From the NCBI GenBank assembly GCA_026120185.1, contig JANUWF010002017.1, forward strand, positions 806,001-870,000: a stretch of DNA of 64,000 nt, given 5' to 3'. Position numbers and translations under genes: made by a program. The notes under the pieces were generated by a model that made no database searches, was not told the origin of the DNA, and saw only the letters and a list, made by a program, of their open reading frames with translations. Shown here in pieces: positions 44,826 to 57,962 of the stretch (position 1 is its first letter; every line of letters begins with the position of its first letter). Origin of the DNA: Voacanga thouarsii (lineage: Eukaryota; Streptophyta; Magnoliopsida; Gentianales; Apocynaceae).

Positions 44826-46734
44826 TATTCCCCCACACTTAGCTTTTTGCTTGTCCTCAAGCAAGGTATCAAGAACAAGTAGGAAAACACAAGGTTTCAT
44901 CAAATCACTCAATCAATTTCAAAACAGTATCTCTAATGCTTTCTTTATTCAAGAACATAAAACACATGGTACTACATCTTTCACAACTAATGCAAGACTT
45001 GTGTAAGTGATAAATGACTTAGTAGAACCATCCCAATACTTTACAATATTCTCAAACCATTGGAAAGAATTTAGTTCAAAAAAGAATATGCATTCCATAT
45101 GCTTACTTTTGATACACTCTCTTCACTAATCCGAAACATATCATGATTCTACTTAGATCAAATAGGACTTTTTAAGCTTGTAATGTAAGGCTAAAGGCTT
45201 GTAATGTAGCTTATCAAACAAAGGATACAGGAGAATCAAATATCAAAGAAACTGAGAGTTCGCAAGAAAAGGATAAACAAATGAATCAATAATTTCCAAC
45301 TCTTCTTGCTCTCCTATTTCGAAAATCAATCAAACCATAACCTTGTATAGCAATTACAACTCAACTCAAGCAAATCTTGCATTTTCTCTTTTTCTTCTTT
45401 CTCATCTTTTCATCAACTCTTCTCTATTTCTTTCACAAGATCACTCAGATGTCCAGCAATGGTGTCAAGTACTTTTATGAGCTTAACTTTTTACAGCTCA
45501 ATCACCATTCCTTTTGTGATCTTTTCTTTCTCTGCTGCTGTTTTTATTTTCTTTCTCACTTCTTTTCTTCATTCCATTCTTTCTAGCAGCTTTTTGTTCT
45601 ATTTCTCTTTTTCTTCTCTTTCTTTGCTTTCCTTTTTTTTTTCTTTCCAGCTCCTTCTTTCTATTGATACATGACTGAAAGTAACAAGTCATGATCTTTT
45701 TCAACGTACTCCCTCAACATTCTCTTACATATACTTTTATCCATCAAGAGCATAGATATTTGGAAAATTATTCAAACTCTCAGCAACAATCAACGGACAA
45801 AATATTGTGATGGGTTTTAAAGAAAGAAATCAACCATTTAGGCTCGAAATAGGCACTAGGGATAATATAACAATAGGTAGGCTTGAAAAGCTCAAACTAT
45901 CCAAAGAAGGCCTATTACCATCATCCCTAAGTTAAATCATGATTGACTTTCTTATTTCACCTCGAGAGGTATTCAAGTAAGTTCTAGAATGCTCCATGGA
46001 TTTTAGTAGAAAAATAGGTTTAAGAACAATGCAAAGCATTTGATCAAGAACTACATAGTCCAAGTAAGTGCAAAAAGTCATGCATAAGCCATAAACGATC
46101 TAGAACATATGCTCTATAATCCATCATAAAGACATACATTAAAAATACATCTTGAAATCTCAAAGAAAATCAGAAAAAATTTTGAAAATTTTGCTCACAA
46201 GAAGGATAAAGTATATGCATAGAAGAATTTTCAATTAAATCACTCTCCCACGCTTAAACTGGACATTGTCCTCATGGCCAAATAAATAGAACAAGGAATA
46301 AACAATGCCATGGGACCAAAAATATAAAGGAGAAAAAAGAAGAAAGAAAATACTTCTATATTTTGTGCTCAAAATAAAATTGATAAAACTTGGACAAAGT
46401 ATATCACCAAACCACTTCCCCACACTTAAATTGAACAATGTCCTTATTGGCAAAAAAATAAACACAAGAAAGCATCTTCAAAGGGACTAACAATAATAAG
46501 GGGTTAGAAAGTTTAAGTAATACTGCCCAAGTGCAATAATGCTCCAATAGATAGCTAAGCTTGAGGTAAAGAGAAGGGCTTGTCCAAGAGGGCTTTATTC
46601 CTATAAAATAAATCACAAATAAAAGGACAAGAAAAATAATAATAAAATAAAAAACTTACCTAAATAAAAGAAAACAAACTAAAGAAAAAGACTAAAATAA
46701 TTAAAAAATAAACATAAAATAAAAACTCTCTACA
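44826..46734 (-). other. A3 3' non-coding region
   Basis: TATTCCCCCACACTTAGC (PPT side) at the LTR edge, a T/C-rich tract at 45370-45668, and internal PPT-like motifs near 46240 and 46418, each with the GACATTGTCC/ACAATGTCC word. No gene. Confidence 0.72.
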
Positions 46735-47510
46735 CCCATCATGCTTCCTCATCAAACCTTTTGAAAAAGAAATTAAAGCTCAAAATAGAAGATAGGCATG
46801 ATGAATATAGAATGAAGAATGGAGGATTTTGAAAAATGGAAGGTTTATTAAAATAATTTTTTCCCACTGAAGAAAAACACATAAACCTTTTTCTCTACAT
46901 TTCTTTAGACACACAAATATTGTTGTCCACATATAAGTGCACATGGTTTCTAAAGAATGCATCAAGCTTGAAATCACCTTTTAACCCTTCAAAAGAATTT
47001 TTACAATTTAAAATACCCCTTTAAACTTAGTATTTGAGTTCTTAAAGATAGGATTGGGAAATCCTTACTTTTCAATGCTTCTACAAATACCAAGTTACCT
47101 CTCTGAGATTGGGGTGAAGGATAGAATTTGTCAACATCCTCAAAGGGTTTCTTAGAATGAATGATAAATCCAACTTCTTGAGGTATGTTGAACTCCATGC
47201 ATCATTATTGTGACCATTGTTCTCCAAGAAGTGAGAAGAGCCTAAGAAATCATGTGACAAAGAAATATTAGAATTATGAGCGCATAGAGTAGAATCAAAT
47301 ATCTCTCTTGCCACATCATGCAATTGTCCCTCATAGCCTCTCTTTTTTTTTTTTTTCATGGTCACTTGTACGGGCTAGCATGAACTCATGAACACATTAT
47401 GCCACTGAACAGATGAATTTGTATTGGCAACAAAAGAATTCACTAATGCTTCTAATGACTTCTCACTAAAAACATCAATGTTAGCTTGTAATTTTGCCAA
47501 TCTATCATCA
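46735..47510 (-). pseudogene. Unrecognised ORF of A3, homologue of the A1 ORF
   Basis: 47081-47365 carries RGYEGQLHDVAREIFDSTLC and NISLSHDFLGSSHF. 47001-47198 continues in another frame with KKPFEDVDKFYPSPQSQRG and NLVFVEALKSKDFPILS. Frameshifts separate the blocks. A run of T at 47345-47357 adds lysines that are probably not original. It matches A1 7903-8740 in amino acids and order. Function unknown; not similar to known gag motifs by eye. Confidence 0.5.
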
Positions 47511-47904
47511 ATACACTAATGTTTTTTTTTTTGTTGAAAAATGAAATAAAAACGATGAACATGCAGCAATAATGAATAATGCAATTTAATTCACGAAGAA
47601 AGAAATAAAAATGAAACAAAACAAAATCTACTATATTGCCTTCAGGTCATAGACAAGACGAATGTTAGATAACAGAATTCATAATTACTACAAAATTAAC
47701 AAGAATACAAAGTTAGTCAATAGAACATAGTCAAAGTCAGTAGGTTAGATTACAAGGGTATACACAGATACACAAGATACAAAAGATGGCACTTTTTTGC
47801 AAAAAGAACAATTGTACATAATTACATAATTACATATTCACATATTTACCTATTTACATATTTACATGGTTAAATCAACAAAATCCAAGCCTTCATGCTG
47901 TTGT

Positions 47905-47922
47905 TCCCCGGCAACGGTGCCA
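47905..47922 (-). other. A3 primer-binding site (tRNA-Asp)
   Basis: TCCCCGGCAACGGTGCCA, 17 of 18 with the tRNA-Asp 3' end. Confidence 0.92.
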
Positions 47923-47928
47923 AAAACT

Positions 47929-48234
47929 TGATGCGTATTTATTTGGGTATAAAAATCATATAAAAACTAAGCACATTCCCAATCAAGTTTACATTAAAAT
48001 GTCAACCCCAAATTACACATATGAACAAGTATACTCATCATTAACATAGCATAGGGTTCAAACGAGTGTCGATTCTTAAGGAACAAGTATACATTAGTTA
48101 CATTTCTTTCATTGTTTAACTGACTCGATAAAGTGAAAATAAAATAAAATAAAACAAAAGAAAATAAAAAAATATATATATACATGTCAAGGATGGAGAA
48201 GTATGTAACTCAAACCGTTATTTTGACAATCATG
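47929..48234 (-). repeat. A3 5' LTR, first segment (+ coordinates)
   Basis: Matches the start of 43300-44825 up to TTTTGACAATCATG, where the solo LTR entered. It continues at 50224. Confidence 0.93.
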
Positions 48235-50218
48235 TGTAGGGATTGGAAAAACAGAGAAGCATGCTACAAGAGAACAAAAATGGAGGAAATAAAACTGAAC
48301 AGAGCATAACAGTAGCATGGACACTTTAAAACTTACCTCTCAGTGCCTTAAACCTTGAAGACTGAAGGAGAATGGATTGGATCACAAAAAACAGCTTCCT
48401 CCTCCGTAGGATGAAACCTCCAGTGCAAAGCTTGTCTGCCTTTCACTTCACCTCCGGTGAATGCTTGGCTTTTCAGTTCTCAGAATATACCCTCCCTAAT
48501 CCTTGTTGGTGAACACAGAAAATGGATTGAGAAGAACCATTCATCTTAGTCGTCTGTTGGCTTGGCTTCTTATGCATTTAGCTAACAACCAAAACCAAGA
48601 AACAAAAAACCAAGATTCTCACACAAGAGGGAGAGATTTTTATTTTTATTTTTCCACACAGAAAGCCAAGAGTCATGAAACTAAAATATAATTATTTTGA
48701 TAATAATAATATCCCCGGGATTTAATATTTCAAACACCTGAATATTATTAACAAAGTAAATTTTGGCTTCTCCCTAAACTCTTCTGAACTATGTCTGAAA
48801 AAATCCTATGGTCCAGACTATTGGGCCAAAAAAATGTTTATTATTTTTCTTGGACTCGAAAAGCCCAAAATAATAAACATTAATTATTTATTCCTTAGGC
48901 TTAATTAAATATCCTAATAAATAATTAATGAACCCAAATGAACAAAAAAATAATTAAACTTTAATTATTTATTTCTTAGGCTTAATTAAATAAATAACCA
49001 AATAAATAATTAAGTATTAATTATTTTCCTCTAGTTTATGTCCAAGTTAATTTTCTAATTATTCAAACTGGACCTCGGCCCTGAATAATTAATTAACCAA
49101 TTAAACCAGATAATAAATTTCTATCAATTTATTTTATTTCAGTCTAAAAATAAATTAGACTTCCTGAATAAAAGAAAATCCTCTTTAACTGAGACCACTT
49201 TCTCAACCCAAAAATTAATTAGGACTTACGGGCTATTCTGAGGACCAAAAAGACACATCGCCTTGGCTACTAAAATGACCAAAATACCCCTACTATATAA
49301 ATAGATGTATTTTGCATGTTAAATATTTTCTAATATCACCATAAGAAAATATTAACTCCAAGGACAATACTGCATTAGCAAAGTCTTCGACCTATTGGTG
49401 AAATGACTAAAATACCCCTCTACACATCGTCATACATTTAGAGAGGAGGAAGTGTACTAACACCCCTCTAATTGACATCTACCATCCTTAGGCTTCTAGT
49501 CCAATGATCCACGACTTCCTAGAGTGTTTCTGCTTTCCAAGGGAGCTACCATAAAGCAAACATCCAAGTCATGTTTCCCAGGGTTCTGGATATTTAGATC
49601 ATTCAAACAACCACAAGGGGCGATATAGTGTAGAAACTATCTTGTACAAGGCTGTCTTAACTAACTAGTTACATAAATCCAATATGCAAGTATATTGGTT
49701 CTACGATAGAACCTCAACTATAGCATATCAAAGTATATGCTTCCAGCTTCGCCAGACCACCAACTCATACTCAAGTCATAGAGTACTAGTCTACGCTGTA
49801 GCGGTAGTAGTTTAGGTTTCTACCATATAGTACTTTTAGAAACCACTACTACAAATCCTGTTCTACGTATTCGAAATACGCTTATGTCATGAAGCGAGTG
49901 GACTACTCACTGGCTAAAGGTAAGCCATTCTCCATTTGAAATTCATAACATAATAATCTAAACATAATGAGATTCCCATTCCTATTAATCGGTTAAGAAC
50001 AAATGTTTATGTGTTTAAATAACCCATGATCCATACCTTACTGTGAAAAACCTCCATTCACATGGATCACTTATTTAAACACAATGGGTCTTTTCCAAAT
50101 GAAATTGTGCACAAATAAAGAAAATAAATTCACAAACGATTTTCGAAAATAAATTCTTTTATTAAAATATTCAATATTTACATCAGAAACCTAGTCTAAG
50201 AGGGCATACATTCCAACA
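48235..50218 (-). mobile_element. Solo LTR inserted in the A3 LTR, copia-like ends (1984 bp)
   Basis: On the minus strand it runs from TGTTGGAATGTATGCC to CCAATCCCTACA. Exact 5-bp duplications TCATG lie at 48230-48234 and 50219-50223. There is no internal region, so two LTRs have recombined or only this one remains. TGTTGGAA starts are common in plant Ty1/copia LTRs; the superfamily is inferred. A 14-bp TTAATTATTTATT-type repetition lies at 48880-48990. Confidence 0.85.
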
Positions 50219-50223
50219 TCATG

Positions 50224-51467
50224 GTCTTAAAGTACTCAATCATTATCATAACTAATCATTCTCTTGGCATCATGAAGGATTAAAATAGATTCACTTCTTT
50301 TTCAATCTATGAAATCACTACCTTCTTTATAAATTAGAATCACTTGGTCTTGTCTCAACTAACTTATCCAAAAGGTGCATTAAACACAATCCTTGGTTAA
50401 ATTCCCTTGGTCTTGGCGAATTTAAAACATGAAATTAACTAATGAATCCTTGGTCTCGGCAAACATCAATTAATCTTTAATTACCTAGTCCTCATTAATT
50501 AACTCCCTTGGTCTCGGTGAGTTAACATACAACAAATATGAAATTAATAAAGTGTAACCACCATCAACCCTGTTGGTCTCAGCAAATTAATGGGAAGAAC
50601 CAACCAATTAATTTCGTAATAAGCACAAGTAATTAAATACCAAGAAAAACAATCAATTAATCAAAAGATCAAATAACTCTAAATATTACGGATACCTAAA
50701 ATAATGTCAAATTACAATAAAACAATTAACATATCATTATTCAAGATAAAGAAAACAAAGTAAAAGAAAGCACTCATAAACAAGCCTCCTTTTTCTTCCT
50801 TTGAAGACCTTCTTATACAATCCTCCTTGAATTGAAGAATTCCTCCTTTGATTTGGGTAATTTTTTGTGATGATCAATGAATTCTCCAATTTTCCCTTAT
50901 ATTTTTCATCTATTTATAGGCTTAGGAAGTGCCTAAACTCGTAGGTACAATGTTCTTGGCCGAGTAGAAGTTGGAAGATACTAAAACTACACAGAATACC
51001 AAAAACTGTGTAGAAAAAATCAAGCTCCACCTTTAACTTCAGGGCATAGCCGGCGCCGCCTTAACTCTCGGAGCCGGCTCCAGTTATGTTCTAGTGCTCT
51101 ACTTGTTCGCCAATTTTTTCCGAATTTTGCACAACGAAGACCAGAATGCAGCCGGCGCTGCCTTGACTCTTGGAGTCGGTGCCAGTTCCACTTTGTTTTG
51201 CTCTATTTCACCAATTTTTCCGTTGCTTCGAAGTTCATGTCAACAGTGCATGGCGGGCGCAAGTTCCAGTGTCCTAGCAGGTGCCACCTCTAATCTATTT
51301 TGCTACGTTTTTGTTTCGTTTTACCCCAAAAATCTGTAATAATTAACAAAATACCTTTCCAAGGGTAAAATCTCAAATCTGAAGGAATATGGCTAGTGAT
51401 TGAACAAAATGTATCACAAAAGAGCCTCAAATAACTAGGAAAAATATGACTAATTTAGCCCCTATCA
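50224..51467 (-). repeat. A3 5' LTR, second segment
   Basis: Resumes GTCTTAAAGTACTCAATC as in 43608 onwards and ends GCCCCTATCA. TATA (minus) at 50910-50920. GC-rich repeats at 51047-51290. Confidence 0.93.
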
Positions 51468-51472
51468 ACTAC

Positions 51473-53791
51473 ACTTTGATACAACAATACATTTAAACTT
51501 GAATAGTAAAATAGGAGCCACTCCTATATTTTTTTTATTATTTTTCTGTCAAAGAATGCATTTATAATGATTTTGTTTTAAATATGCTTTTTGCATCATT
51601 TGCATTTGTTTTTGCTTCTTCCTTTTATTTTCTCTTCTTTTTTTTTTTCTCCTCACTTCGGTACGGGCATTCAGCAACCTACCTCTTGCTCCTACTTGCC
51701 ATTCTATTGGAAAAAAATTAACAATTGAATATTTGTGTAATACAACATACAAAATAGATAAATGAATGATGAATAGGGATTTCCATGAAATTAGAGATAA
51801 GTCAATAATCCACACTCTTCACGTCAACCCCATCCATTCTCAAAGACCAAAGCTTCACAAAATTTTTGAAGACATAAACAAGATTAACTCATTCTAAAAA
51901 ACATAGCCTATGTCATGCCTAATATATAAGTGAACAAAAAATTAACTCTCCTAGAAAAGTCTTAAGTAGAATTCCCAAGACAAAAGAAAAATTACAACTC
52001 CACCAAACTAACACATTTCAACACATATACTAAGAAGCCTTGAAAACTAGCCCAAAATGTGAAAAATTCAAAAACATTTTAGCCCAAATACAAAAATAAA
52101 ATTTTGGGCCCAAAATAAGAACTTACCCAAAATTATTAATGCAAAATTGCAAAGAAATATTACTCAACCCCTCTCTCACACTTGAAATAGACAATGTTCT
52201 CATTATCCAAAATATATTATACAAATACATTTATATGACAGAAAATAAAAAATAGGGAAGAAAGGGTAAGCAATACTCCCTGGGTAAATTGAAGCTTATT
52301 GTCCAAAACATGATTGTAGCAAAAAATTTGATGAAACAAGAAACTTCCATGTCCAAGAGATGACTAAATATTAAAAAGAAAATAGTAAAAAATGTAACAA
52401 GAAAATAACAAAATAAACCATAAGAAACTGTAGTGAAATAAATGAAAATAAATAACAAATGAATGGCGCCTATTTAAAGTAAGAGCCAACACTGGTTCCT
52501 CCAAGTATCTCATGAATTTTGTTATTATAAAAATGACTAGTGCCTACTTAGTGTAATAACAGGCGCCAGTAGATCCCTATTTCTACAAGATTCTCTTTAT
52601 CTACAAAGGGGTTCAGCCACCAAATATTAGAGATAACAACAAAATTGTTCTACAATAAATTTATTTATACCTGAGAAGTCTATGTAACCATTCCATGAAA
52701 CATAATAAGGGATCACAAGCATAGGAAGCCAAGAAATAAGGCTATTGACAAGCATATATACTAAATGAATAGAATCCATAAGCACATACTATTACCCAAT
52801 ACATACACTAATATCCATAAAATGGTATAACCAAACAAATGACTAAACAAACATTTTCAGTAGGAATACACTAAATCAACATATGTGGTAATATACAAAA
52901 CAAAATCCATAGGAAAGTGGATGATCAAGGACTTAGTAGGCCTATTGAAATGAGTGTCAACAAAATCTCTACAATAACAATCACTAATCAATTAAAACTA
53001 CAAACTCCAAATATCAGCATACAGTCTCCCAAACAACCAACAATTCACCTCAACACCACAAACAACTGCTATACAAAATTGTACATCAACTTGAGAAAAT
53101 TTTCAATCAAACAATAATAATCTACAAAAACAACATCTACTACACAAGCCAACTAATTCTTCAACATATTCACTGCTACTACCCTCACTTTAAAAACTTC
53201 AACTATATAATTTACAACAACATGCACAAAAATTACCTCCACAAAGCTAAAAATGAAAAACTCAACAACAACAACAACAACAATCAACCAAATTCATTGA
53301 AATGGACAACACTACTACAACTACTCCTCCAACAAAACTACTTACTCCACAACAAAATCTCCCCAATTAACAATTTACAACTTTCATCATACAAGCACCA
53401 ACACGACACCAATTACAAACCTCTCAAACAAAAAACAATATTTCACAACAACAAGACTAAATACAAGAACAACAACCGAATTAAAAAATCCAATATATAC
53501 ACAATTGCCCCAAAACAACATGCAACAATATCAAAAATAATAATATAAAAAAGTACATGATACAATACCAGAATTTAATACAATTTATTTATCAAAACGA
53601 CACAAATTAAAAATTAAAACAATTCACAACAAGGTACAAAAAGGAAAAAATATTCTATATACAAGTACGTAGCTATAATATTTACAATGAATATTTACCA
53701 TGAATGGTTCACAAATATTCAAATGGCTAAGTCATTAAAATCCAAGCTTTCATTATATTATCTTTATTCCCTAACAATGGAGCCAAAAACA
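51473..53791 (-). repeat. Family B internal region, unit 2, right part
   Basis: Resumes ACACTTTGATACAACAATAC. It has a T-rich tract (51590-51650), a PPT-like motif CCCCTCTCTCACACTTG (about 52168), A/C-rich AACAAC repeats (53200-53520) and a decayed PBS TCCCTAACAATGGAGCCA (53768-53785; 13 of 18). An asparagine-rich open frame at 53222-53548 is a composition effect and not a gene. Confidence 0.8.
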
Positions 53792-54120
53792 TGATGCATG
53801 CGATTTTTAGCGTTAGAAAATATTACTAGCAAACACACACAATCAAATTTTAATTAAAATGCCAAAATTATACTTGAACCACACAATTGGGCAAGTATAC
53901 CCATCGTGTAATGTCAAATATCAAAGATCTTAGGAAAGGGATAAAGGTACCACCATTAACTCTTCCTCGTTTGTTTAGCCTAATGATTTAATTAAATCCA
54001 TTAATTACAATGCACGAACCTAGAGAATCAATACAAACCCATACAAGATTGGCCATGAGAAAATCAAGGATAAGAAAATGACTGAATGACATGTGCTTGT
54101 TAAGAATCCCCAACAGTTAG
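53792..54120 (-). repeat. Family B LTR 3, first segment
   Basis: TGATGCATGCGATTTTTAGC onward, homologous to LTR 1; cut at 54121 by a family C LTR. Confidence 0.87.
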
Positions 54121-55596
54121 TGATGCGTGTTTTTTAGTGTAAAAAATATTACTAACAAATTACACAATTAATCAAGATTTAATTAAAATGTCAACCGCTA
54201 AAACCACGCATACGGGCAAGTATACCCATCGTATAGTATAGGGAATAGCAAGATCGAATCCACGAGAACTTAGACTCCTACCTTACTTTACTCAAATCTT
54301 TATTGTTTAGCCAATAAAATAAGAAGAGAATAAAAAAGAAAATAAATAAAGATACAAATAGATATAACTCAAGGATGCAATTTCATGTAACTAGACAATT
54401 ATCTTAAAAACACAATATTGAATCACTTAGCATTCATCCCAATCAATTGCAATCTTGGCATCATGAAGGAATATAAAGTAAAATTCAATCATTTTCCAAG
54501 GCATGAATTTACTTAGATAAATTCCACTTTGGTTGTCAATCCATGGAATCACTATATTTTGATTCATATTAATAGATTTGTCAATCAAACTAACATAATC
54601 AAAACATGCATTAAGCTCAATTCCTTATAAGCATGAAATTAGCTAATAACCCTTTGTTAGAGGTGAAATCAACTAATATTCGATTACCTAGTTCTATAAT
54701 CTTAACTTCGTCACTGAAGTCCATTAAGATTTAATAAATACGAAATCAATGCAATGAAACTCCCAACATCATTTGTCGAGTCAATTAGAAGATCTCGCAT
54801 CAATAACCAATGATAACAAGTAATCAAATACCAAAGATAACAATAGATTGATAAAAAATTCCAATTAACTTAAAATCATAATCTCCAAAATAATATTTAA
54901 TTATAATCAAAATATTAAGCACATCATTGTTAAAGAAAAGTAAACAAAGGACAAAAGATAAAACTCATAGACAAGCCCTTCTTCTTCTCTTGAAAACCTC
55001 CTTTGAACAATACTCCTTTGAGTGGTGATTGAGTAGCTAGCTTGGATCCTTCAAATCACACATTTCTCTTGTGTTTTTCTTGTATTTATAAGCTTCTTTG
55101 ATGCTAAATTTGTCTCTTGAGGAATCTAGTCCGAGTAAAATTCAAAAAATACCAAAATTCTTTGGAAAATACCAAATTCGTGTATAGGATTTTTGCTTTC
55201 CAGAATGGACCTGGCGCCATGTCCAGTCGACCCACCTAGCTCCAAATTTGTTTTGATTTTTTGATTTTGGTTGTTTAACCAGAAAGGACCAAGCACCTGG
55301 TCTTTTAGCTGGGCTTGGCGCCAGGTCTATTCTGGATTCTTCCTAAAATTCACTCTATTTCCTCTACTTGACGAGAATGGACCCGCGCTTAGTCCCTTAG
55401 CTAGGCCTAGCTCTAAGTTCATTCTGAAATTGTTCACTTTTTGTTCAAATTTAACTCAAATCTGCATAAATTTGTCAAAAACACTTTTTACAAGCAAATG
55501 TCAAATAGGAACGAATATGCCTAGTTATTATAACAAAAGTAATCTAAAAACAACCTCAAATAACTAGGAAAATAATAGTGATTTTAGCCCCTATCA
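54121..55596 (-). mobile_element. Family C solo LTR inside B LTR 3 (1476 bp)
   Basis: TGATGCGTGTTTTTTAGTG to GCCCCTATCA, with A-like ends but diverged body. It shares the ACTCATAGACAAGCC block and a TATA-like TATTTATAAGC. Flanks GTTAG and AGTAG are an imperfect duplication. B text GCCAAGTACCAAAC resumes on the right (as in 41818). It has GGCGCCA repeats at 55208-55330. Confidence 0.8.
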
Positions 55597-56769
55597 AGTA
55601 GCTAAGTACCAAACAAAACCTAAAATAATTGAATCTCTATTCTAATACCAGTAGAAGTTATGAATGCAAAACCCATACTTTCTCAAGTTGTGGAATTTCA
55701 ATTCATGAGCCAATTGAAGGGTATCTCTACCTCCCAAATTCAACCCAAGAAACATTACGTACAAAAACTCTAATTTCCAAAAGAAACTACTACCACTATC
55801 TCTAGGTGATATCAATTCCCAATGGTTACCAAGTTCTAATCCCTCAACCTCTCTATCGAGTTAATCAAGGGAAAAGGTACATTAAACCTATTTATTTGGA
55901 ACTTACTCTCTAACCCCATCTATCGAATTCATTAGAGAAGAGAAAAATAAACAATTGATCAAACACAATAATTGCAAGTAATCATTCATTAGAAATTAAA
56001 AATCTCCCAAATCAAGAGTAGATTTAATAAAAAAAAAACTAATTAGGGTTCTTCCCTTCAAGAACAATTAAAGCTACAAAATTCACATTGACAATGAAAA
56101 AAATAAAGAGACGAAGTAAAAAAAAAAAAAAAAAAGCTCATAGACAAGCTTTGTCCTTCATCTCCAGCTTCAATTTTAACTTGGCAACTTCAAAATCTCT
56201 CCTCTCTCCTCTCTCTTCTCTCTTGTGAATGGGCGTTCTTCTCAAGTAGTGGTCGCCCTTAATAGTCTGGAAAAGTTCCATTTATAGCCTAAGGAAAGCC
56301 CTAAAAATCGTGATTAAAAAAAATAACAGAAATCATATCTGCGAACATAACCTACGACTGTTATTAATGCATCTAGTGCTGGCCCTCTAACAATCTGCTA
56401 TGCACACGTACATAATCAACATCTGTTTAATCCCTGGATCGGCTCCTATTATTTCTAGTTAGTCTTTCTATTTTTTCAGTGCCTGTTGAGAACAAAATCC
56501 GCCTCCTCTTATTAAATATAGTCAGCACCTATTATTGTTGAGAACCGGCACCTACCATTTCTTTTTCTTCATGAACTGTGTCTTTTTCAAGTAGCAATCA
56601 ATCTATGGATTTTCAAGCCATGGACCGGTTATGTATCTTCAAGTAGTCTTTTATTCAATGCTACACAAAACAATATACAAGTGTGTAAATTAGTAGTCAT
56701 TTAGGCACTATTTTATGACAAATGCAGTATAATTTATATAGAAAATATGCACAAAATAAACACTCATCA
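55597..56769 (-). repeat. Family B LTR 3, second segment
   Basis: Continues to AACACTCATCA at 56769. A TATA-like CTATAAATGG (minus) lies near 56279-56290. Beyond 56769 the expected PPT side is missing. Confidence 0.85.
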
Positions 56770-57962
56770 TATATATTATTATTTTATTGGAAAATTTCTT
56801 ATGTTGGTGTAACTTTTTGTATGGTAGTAATTTTGGCTTTGAGGTTAATTGTTTTTTAGGAGACCTTACGGTATTATTTGGAGTTTGTAGAATCAATTCC
56901 TTTATAGATATTGCTATAGCACTCTTTTGAGTATTTTTTTTCTAATAAACCTACTAAGTCCTTGATCCTTCATTTTCCCTTGCATTTTATTAAGTTTATA
57001 GTGTATATAGGGTTGAATTTTATTAATGTTTTGTTGTTTATGTAGGTAATGCATTGATGATAGTATATTGGTATATATATTGATTTAGTGTGTCCTTTGT
57101 AAAAATGTTGATTTGGTCAATTGTATTATTGTGTTGTTATATTACTATTAGTGTAGTTCATGGTATATATATGCTTTGGTTTTGTTCCTATTAGTTGATC
57201 TTACATTTTGGTAATAGCCTTTGTTTACATTTTTTGGTGTATGGTGATTAGTGTTGTCATACGTATTGATATTAGCAAATGTTGTTATCTAGTTGATTTA
57301 ATTAGTTATGATCACCCGTTGTATCCTTGTTGTTTGTGGTTACTTTTGCATTGGTTTCCATTGTATGTAATTTAAAGGAAATACAAACAACAAGGATACA
57401 ATGAGTGATCATAACTAATTAAATTAACTAGACAACAACATTCACTAATATCAATACGTATAACAACACTACTTACCATACACCAAAAGTTGTAAACAAA
57501 GGCTATTACCAAAATGTAAGATCAACTAATAAAAACGAAACCAAAACATATATAAACCATGAACTACACTAATACTAATACAACAACATAATAATACAAT
57601 TGACCAAATCAATATTTTTACAAGGGATGCACTAAATCTATCCACACACACACACACACACAATATATTATCATTAATGCAAAACCTAAATGAATAACAA
57701 AGCAATAATAAAATCCGACACTATATGCACTATAAACTTAATAAAATCCTAGAAAAAATGAAGGATTGAGGACTTAATGGGTTTATTGGAAAGAATACTC
57801 AAAAGTGTGCGACAACAATATCCACAAATGAATTAATTCTACATACCCCAAATAACACCATAAGGTCTCCCAAAAGCCAACAATTAATCTCAAAGCCAAA
57901 ATAACTACTATACAAAAAGTTACACCAACTTAACTAAATTTCCTTCTCAAACATCAATAATC
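56770..57962. repeat. Large inverted repeat of family B internal sequence
   Basis: 56770-57365 is the reverse complement of about 57378-57962, by eye near 90 percent identical. For example ATCACCCGTTGTATCCTTG (57312) pairs with CAAGGATACAATGAGTGAT (57394), and AGGAGACCTTACGGTATTATTTGG pairs with CCAAATAACACCATAAGGTC (57848). The spacer is about 12 bp. The right arm is in the same orientation as other B copies. A (CA)n run lies at 57643-57662. Confidence 0.88.

Larger units (their letters stand above)
43300..51467 (-). mobile_element. Non-autonomous LTR element A3, containing a solo LTR
   Basis: LTRs 43300-44825 and 47929-51467 (the latter split by 48235-50218). Flanks ACTAA (43295-43299) and ACTAC (51468-51472) form a 5-bp duplication with one mismatch, and the B text rejoins (ACACTTTACA...ACTACACTTTGATA, as at 30186-30215). 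PBS at 47905-47922; PPT at 44826-44850. Internal 3.1 kb without gag-pol, colinear with A1. Confidence 0.93.

Noticed and set aside
48503..48691. 62-residue frame in the solo LTR
   Set aside because: A short frame in an LTR, opposite to its orientation, no motif.
53222..53548. Asparagine-rich 108-residue open frame
   Set aside because: It lies in AACAAC-rich family B internal DNA, opposite to the element's strand. Homologous copies at 40960-41230 and 57990-58330 do not keep the frame.
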